From a bacterium (GTDB lineage Bacteria; Margulisbacteria; Marinamargulisbacteria; SXXA01), in contig JAGYJO010000067.1 of assembly GCA_018402095.1 (NCBI GenBank), forward strand, positions 1 through 7,364: DNA of 7,364 nt. Reading direction: 5' to 3'. Shown in pieces: positions 4,047 to 7,364 of this stretch. The notes beneath the pieces were generated by a model that saw only the letters and a list, made by a program, of their open reading frames with translations, searched no databases and had not been told where the DNA came from. Positions within the stretch are counted from its first letter, which is position 1. Each line of letters begins with the position of its first letter. The position numbers and the translations under genes are program-made.

Positions 4047-6617
4047 TCATTCAAATACCAACACATCCCCAGACAAAGAGACCGTCACTGTAGCCCCTGG
4101 CAAAAAACGACCTTCGAGCAAGGCCACCGCCAAGGGATTCTCGATTTCTTTCGTGATTGCCCGTTTGAGAGGCCGCGCCCCAAAGTCAGGATCAAACCCA
4201 GCTTTCGCCAAATGCGATTTGGCCGCATCCGTCACCACCAAAGACAACGATCTATCCGCCAAACGTTTCCGTAAACCAACCAACTGAACATCCACAATCC
4301 GTACAATGTCATCGAGAGCCAAACTATCAAACATCACGATGTCATCCACACGGTTCAAAAACTCAGGTCTAAAGTGTGCCTTAAGGGCATCAAAAACCTT
4401 TTCTTCGCGTTCGGTTTTGTCTGAAACAGATTGAATAATATGACTGCCAATATTCGATGTCATGATCAGAATCGTGTTTTTGAAATCAACCGTACGACCC
4501 TGCCCGTCAGTCAATCGCCCATCATCCAACACTTGTAACAAAACATTAAAGACATCAGGATGCGCTTTTTCGATCTCATCGAGCAGCACAACGCTATAGG
4601 GACGACGACGAACCGCTTCCGAGAGTTGCCCCCCTTCTTCGTAGCCCACATAGCCAGGAGGGGCACCGATCAACCGGGACACGCTGTGTTTTTCCATATA
4701 CTCCGACATATCGATACGCACCATGTTTCGGTCGCTATCAAAGAGAAAGTTCGCCAAAGACTTGGCCAACTCAGTTTTACCCACACCTGTAGGTCCCAGG
4801 AAAATAAAGCTCCCAATCGGACGGTTCGGGTCTGACAATCCTGAGCGAGACCGACGAATCGCATCCGCCACACGAGACACCGCTTCATTTTGACCAATCA
4901 CCCGATCATGCAAGCGTGCTTCTGTTTGCAAGAGTTTTTCTTTTTCACCTTCCAGCAATTTACTCACCGGAATACCCGTCCATTTGGCGACAATTTCTGC
5001 GATATCATCATCCCCAACTTGTTCCTTGAGCATCTTTCGATCTTTTTGCGTATCCAAGAGCTTTTGGGTGAGCGCTTCCACTTTACGGTCCAGCTCCACC
5101 AAGGTCTTAAACCGAATTTCAGAAACTTTTTCGTAATTGCCACGACGCTCTTCGGCCTGTTCTTGGAGACGGGTATCTTCGATCGTCTTTTTCGTATCAC
5201 GCAATTGCTGAATCACATCTTTTTCATTCTGCCAGTGGGCTTTGAGATGAGAAGATTGTTCTTTAAGTTCCGCTAGTTGTTTTTCAATACCCTCCAAGGT
5301 TTTCTTCGACTGAGGATCTTCATCCCGTTTGATAGCTTGCCTTTCGATTTCGAGCTGCATGATCTTGCGTTCCATCTCGTCGATTTCTTCAGGCATAGAG
5401 TCGATTTCAATCCGAAGTTTAGAGGCCGCTTCATCGATCAAATCAATGGCTTTGTCCGGCAAAAAACGGTCCGCGATATAGCGATGAGACAAGCGTGCAG
5501 CCGCCAAAATGGCATCATCCAAAATTTTGACACCATGGTGGATTTCATATTTTTCTTTGAGTCCACGGAGAATGGCAATCGTGTCACTCACCGAAGGCTC
5601 GCCCACGTAGGTTTTTTGAAAACGACGCTCAAGCGCTGCGTCTTTTTCGATATACTTACGGTATTCGTCCAAGGTCGTTGCCCCGATACAGCGCAACTCC
5701 CCCCTCGCCAGTGCCGGCTTGAGCATATTGGCGGCATCCACGGCGCCTTCCGAGCCACCCGCACCTACCAGGGTATGCAGCTCGTCGATAAATAAAATGA
5801 CGTTCCCACTTTTCTTTTGGATTTCTTTGAGAAGGCCTTTGAGGCGATCTTCAAATTCACCACGGTATTTTGCACCCGCGATCAAGGTACCCATATCCAG
5901 AGACAAGAGCTGTTTGTTTTTCAGAGACTCTGGCACATCACCCGACACAATACGCTGGGCCAACCCTTCGACAATCGCCGTCTTCCCAACGCCAGGCTCA
6001 CCAATCAATACAGGATTGTTTTTTGTGCGTCGGCTCAACACTTGGATCACACGACGAATCTCTTCATCACGACCGATGACCGGATCGAATTGCCCTTTTT
6101 GCGCTCTTGCGATCATATCAATTGTATATTTTTTCAACACTTCATACTGGGCTTCAGGCTCTGGACTATCCACCTTGCTATCGCCACGAATAGCCACCAA
6201 GGCTTTCAACGTGTCTTTTCTATTCAACCCATGTCCACGTAGAAGCTTCCCCGCTTCGGATTTGGCGTCCAGAATAGCCAACAACACATGTTCACAGCTC
6301 ACATAGCTATCACCCATGGCATCCGCTTCTTTTTGACTGGCATCGAGAATCTGATTGGCTGCAGGCGACAAATACTGTTGGGATGCACCCTGCACCTTGG
6401 GAAGCCCCGCCAGTTTAGCGACCACCTCTTGGTTTATTTTGGCAGATGTCACGCCCAGTTTTTGCAGCGTAGGCCCCACCGCCGTATCTGAAGTCACGAG
6501 CAACCCTGACAAAAGGTGTAAATCTGTTAATTCTTGGTGTTGCTTGTCTTTCGCAATAGCCTGCATCTGCTGTAAGACATCTTGGGTTTTGATGGTTAAT
6601 TTATCAGCACTAATCAT
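4047..6617 (-). CDS. clpB: ClpB (Hsp100) ATP-dependent protein disaggregase
   Basis: The product (856 aa, full family length) is a hexameric AAA+ disaggregase that, with DnaK, threads aggregated proteins through its pore. Domains in order: N-terminal Clp repeat domain (1-145); first AAA+ module with Walker A GEPGVGKT (206-213), Walker B VILFIDE (273-279), pore-loop Tyr251 in AKYRGEFE and arginine fingers at 331-332; coiled-coil M domain (about 405-525), which distinguishes ClpB from ClpA; second AAA+ module with Walker A GPTGVGKT (608-615), Walker B VVLLDE (676-681), pore-loop Tyr656 in GYVGYEEGG and Arg756 in FLNRVDD; and a C-terminal small domain ending in acidic DVLVFE. No ClpP-docking IGF-type loop is apparent, as expected. 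The start is ATG 6617, preceded at 8 nt by GGAGG (6626-6630); the open frame extends five codons further, but that earlier ATG overlaps the ribosome site. No heat-shock sigma consensus or CIRCE operator is clear upstream. Confidence 0.98.
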   Translation of the reverse strand: MISADKLTIKTQDVLQQMQAIAKDKQHQELTDLHLLSGLLVTSDTAVGPTLQKLGVTSAKINQEVVAKLAGLPKVQGASQQYLSPAANQILDASQKEADAMGDSYVSCEHVLLAILDAKSEAGKLLRGHGLNRKDTLKALVAIRGDSKVDSPEPEAQYEVLKKYTIDMIARAQKGQFDPVIGRDEEIRRVIQVLSRRTKNNPVLIGEPGVGKTAIVEGLAQRIVSGDVPESLKNKQLLSLDMGTLIAGAKYRGEFEDRLKGLLKEIQKKSGNVILFIDELHTLVGAGGSEGAVDAANMLKPALARGELRCIGATTLDEYRKYIEKDAALERRFQKTYVGEPSVSDTIAILRGLKEKYEIHHGVKILDDAILAAARLSHRYIADRFLPDKAIDLIDEAASKLRIEIDSMPEEIDEMERKIMQLEIERQAIKRDEDPQSKKTLEGIEKQLAELKEQSSHLKAHWQNEKDVIQQLRDTKKTIEDTRLQEQAEERRGNYEKVSEIRFKTLVELDRKVEALTQKLLDTQKDRKMLKEQVGDDDIAEIVAKWTGIPVSKLLEGEKEKLLQTEARLHDRVIGQNEAVSRVADAIRRSRSGLSDPNRPIGSFIFLGPTGVGKTELAKSLANFLFDSDRNMVRIDMSEYMEKHSVSRLIGAPPGYVGYEEGGQLSEAVRRRPYSVVLLDEIEKAHPDVFNVLLQVLDDGRLTDGQGRTVDFKNTILIMTSNIGSHIIQSVSDKTEREEKVFDALKAHFRPEFLNRVDDIVMFDSLALDDIVRIVDVQLVGLRKRLADRSLSLVVTDAAKSHLAKAGFDPDFGARPLKRAITKEIENPLAVALLEGRFLPGATVTVSLSGDVLVFE

Positions 6618-6625
6618 AGTCAGAA

Positions 6626-6630
6626 CCTCC
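6626..6630 (-). promoter_or_regulatory. Ribosome binding site of clpB
   Basis: GGAGG on the minus strand, 8 nt before ATG 6617. The upstream in-frame ATG at 6632 abuts this site and therefore cannot use it, so the MISADKL start is favoured. Confidence 0.85.
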
Positions 6631-6654
6631 ATTATTGGTCATAGCGAGAATGCC

Positions 6655-6671
6655 GTGAGAACCGGTCTCAC
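6655..6671. repeat. Palindrome in the clpB leader
   Basis: GTGAGA-ACCGG-TCTCAC: 6-bp perfect arms, extendable through CC/GG if one A is bulged. It lies 38 nt before the clpB start codon and adjoins the tentative transcription start, so it could be an operator or a 5' hairpin. No regulator can be named. Confidence 0.5.
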
Positions 6672-6676
6672 AGAGT

Positions 6677-6704
6677 AGCATACCCGATACAAGCGAGTGT
6701 TCAC
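6677..6704 (-). promoter_or_regulatory. Tentative clpB promoter
   Basis: On the minus strand, TATGCT (6677-6682) matches the -10 consensus at four of six positions. It is preceded at 16 nt by GTGAAC (6699-6704), a weak -35. Transcription would start near 6670, at the edge of the palindrome at 6655-6671, giving a leader of about 53 nt. The match is weak and could be chance; no sigma-32-type CTTGAA/CCCCAT pair at proper spacing is present. Confidence 0.25.
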
Positions 6705-6733
6705 ATTTGGGGCCAAGAAATAATCGTGATTTT

Positions 6734-6763
6734 GGTAGAGACGCACGGTCGTGCGTCTCTACC
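6734..6763. repeat. 13-bp perfect inverted repeat upstream of clpB
   Basis: GGTAGAGACGCAC (6734-6746), loop GGTC, GTGCGTCTCTACC (6751-6763). The arms are exact complements. I recall GTAGAGACGC-type hairpins as dispersed intergenic repeats in several bacterial phyla. On the minus strand AAAATC follows, so it is not a canonical terminator of the 116-aa gene. Confidence 0.85.
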
Positions 6764-6877
6764 CCCAGGGGATCGAAAGGGCGCCAGCCCTTTAAAAAAA
6801 ACACCTTTCTCGCCTCTGGCGAGCAAAGAAAAAGGTTCTCAAAGGGCTCCGCCCTTTGGATCCCGCTGGGGGGTAGA
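6758..6877. repeat. Nested compound inverted repeat between the 116-aa gene and clpB
   Basis: The left arm (6758-6793) and right arm (6841-6877) are imperfect reverse complements, with about 32 matched positions and small gaps. Each arm contains its own stem: AAAGGGC/GCCCTTT (6776-6782, 6787-6793) and CAAAGGGC/GCCCTTTG (6840-6847, 6851-6858). The central 47 nt hold a third, CTCGCC-TCT-GGCGAG (6809-6823), extendable with CTTT/AAAG. The layout suggests two copies of the CAAAGGGC core inserted in opposite orientation. No open frame of conserved appearance covers this 325-nt gap. Confidence 0.75.
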
Positions 6878-6942
6878 TAGTTACGAAACACTGTCCCAAA
6901 ACACGACATGTAGCGTCGCTGTGAACAAAAAACCGTCTGTAT

Positions 6943-7293
6943 CTACAAATCACCAAGGCGCAACTGCCACATATCAAAATTCAACGGATAGCTCGCTTCT
7001 AAAACAGGAGAAGGGCCCCATTCCAGCAAATGCGCTTGGAGGGTTATCTTCACATGGTCTGAAAAAGCACCCGTCACACGCCCATCAGCATGCCGTTTCT
7101 CTAAACGCCATGTCTGACCATTATAGACAAATTCTTCGGGTAGGGAAGGGGCTCTCGATTGATCCGCAAAAAGTAAGGGACTAAGAGACCCCGAAGTCGA
7201 ACTATCTGCTAAGTCCCTAAGCGATCGGGTGGAAGCACAAGATCTCAATGGCTTAGGGTGCTGAAAAATAGGCGTGGACAATCGTTTGTACAT
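6943..7293 (-). CDS. Small hypothetical protein, 116 aa
   Basis: An ATG at 7293 with GGAG (7302-7305) exactly 8 nt upstream starts a 116-residue frame ending in TAG. I do not recognise a family. The first half (about 1-52) is rich in Ser, Arg, Leu and Pro and looks disordered. The second half, from EEFVYNGQTWRLEKR onward, alternates polar and hydrophobic residues like a compact beta-rich domain and ends in FDMWQLRLGDL. The frame stays open upstream to the window edge through Phe/Ser-rich codons, so a longer protein starting outside the window is possible. I prefer the internal ATG because its ribosome site has the same spacing as those of clpB and trx. It lies 325 nt upstream of clpB, with the nested inverted repeat between them, so co-transcription is uncertain. 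The long frame on the opposite strand here (6726-7184) lacks conserved-looking content and is taken as a shadow. Confidence 0.6.
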   Translation of the reverse strand: MYKRLSTPIFQHPKPLRSCASTRSLRDLADSSTSGSLSPLLFADQSRAPSLPEEFVYNGQTWRLEKRHADGRVTGAFSDHVKITLQAHLLEWGPSPVLEASYPLNFDMWQLRLGDL

Positions 7294-7364
7294 AAAAAAA
7301 GCTCCGGAAGAAAAGAAAGAGGCGAAAGAGGAAAAAAAAGAAGAAGAAAGTAGCAAGAAACGAC
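7294..7364 (+). other. Polypurine tract at the window edge
   Basis: Almost entirely A and G on the plus strand, with only a few pyrimidines (around 7302-7305, at 7323 and near the right end) and a direct repeat GAAAGAGG (7315-7322 and 7324-7331). On the minus strand it is the pyrimidine-rich leader of the 116-aa gene. On the plus strand one frame reads Lys/Glu-rich (KKAPEEKKEAKEEKKEEE) and is open to the window end from just after a stop at 7262. That could be the start of a plus-strand gene, but I see no good start site for it. Confidence 0.35.
7302..7305 (-). promoter_or_regulatory. Ribosome binding site of the 116-aa gene
   Basis: GGAG on the minus strand, 8 nt before ATG 7293. It stands out in an otherwise pyrimidine-rich leader and supports the internal start over readthrough from beyond the window edge. 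Confidence 0.6.

Noticed and set aside
4890..6306. Several plus-strand frames opposite clpB
   Set aside because: They are antisense to unmistakable ClpB coding sequence, and their Phe/His-rich translations are typical of shadows.
6633..6672. Diverged copy of a GTCATTGCGAG-type dispersed repeat
   Set aside because: GGTCATAGCGAGAATGCCGTG is only loosely similar from memory and too short to support.
6677..6703. CIRCE-like operator (HrcA site) upstream of clpB
   Set aside because: The left half resembles TTAGCACTC at seven of nine positions with a 9-nt spacer, but the right half does not match GAGTGCTAA without an insertion.
6705..6720. Sigma-32 heat-shock promoter (CTTG and CCCCA seen together)
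   Set aside because: The two motifs are adjacent instead of separated by about 11-16 nt.
6726..7184. Plus-strand open frame of 152 codons
   Set aside because: It starts inside the repeat block, has low-complexity composition without conserved-looking motifs, and overlaps the minus-strand gene that has a well-placed ribosome site.

Overview
The window is a bacterial chromosomal segment of roughly even base composition. All seven supported genes lie on the minus strand, so transcription runs from right to left. In that order they are: a small unrecognised protein (6943-7293), the disaggregase ClpB (4047-6617), a thioredoxin (3549-3875), a helical protein of unknown function (2984-3541), a membrane-anchored S41/CtpA-type protease (1830-2987), a SpoU/TrmH-family RNA methyltransferase (997-1833) and a 246-residue protein I do not recognise (173-913). 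No rRNA, tRNA, CRISPR array, transposase or phage gene is visible. The gene set is housekeeping and proteostasis. I cannot name the phylum from sequence alone; compact overlapping genes plus many dispersed palindromes are compatible with several proteobacterial or candidate-phylum lineages.

The thioredoxin, helical protein, protease and methyltransferase genes look like one transcription unit. The first gap is 7 nt, and the next two junctions are 4-nt ATGA overlaps. An extended -10 promoter (3915-3923) sits in front of the thioredoxin gene. Three genes (clpB, trx and the 6943-7293 gene) have a clear Shine-Dalgarno exactly 8 nt before an ATG. In all three this internal start is better than the longest open frame. 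A chaperone/disaggregase, a thiol-disulfide reductase and an envelope protease fit a protein-quality-control neighbourhood, but clpB probably has its own transcript.

The most unusual content is a set of palindromic repeat elements. They fill the intergenic spaces (61-192, 3956-4031, 6734-6877). One cluster lies in frame inside the methyltransferase gene (about 1529-1668), adding an estimated 30 residues to its N-terminal domain without breaking the frame. A 26-bp core of that insert recurs at 24 of 26 positions in the clpB upstream region. A second family (outer stem GTCTGAGGG/CCCTCAGAC, inner stem GCACC/GGTGC) lies at the 3' ends of clpB and of the 246-residue gene. In the latter it overlaps the stop codon and encodes the last six residues. 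This resembles palindromic elements that colonise coding sequence, as described for Rickettsia, but the sequences here are different.
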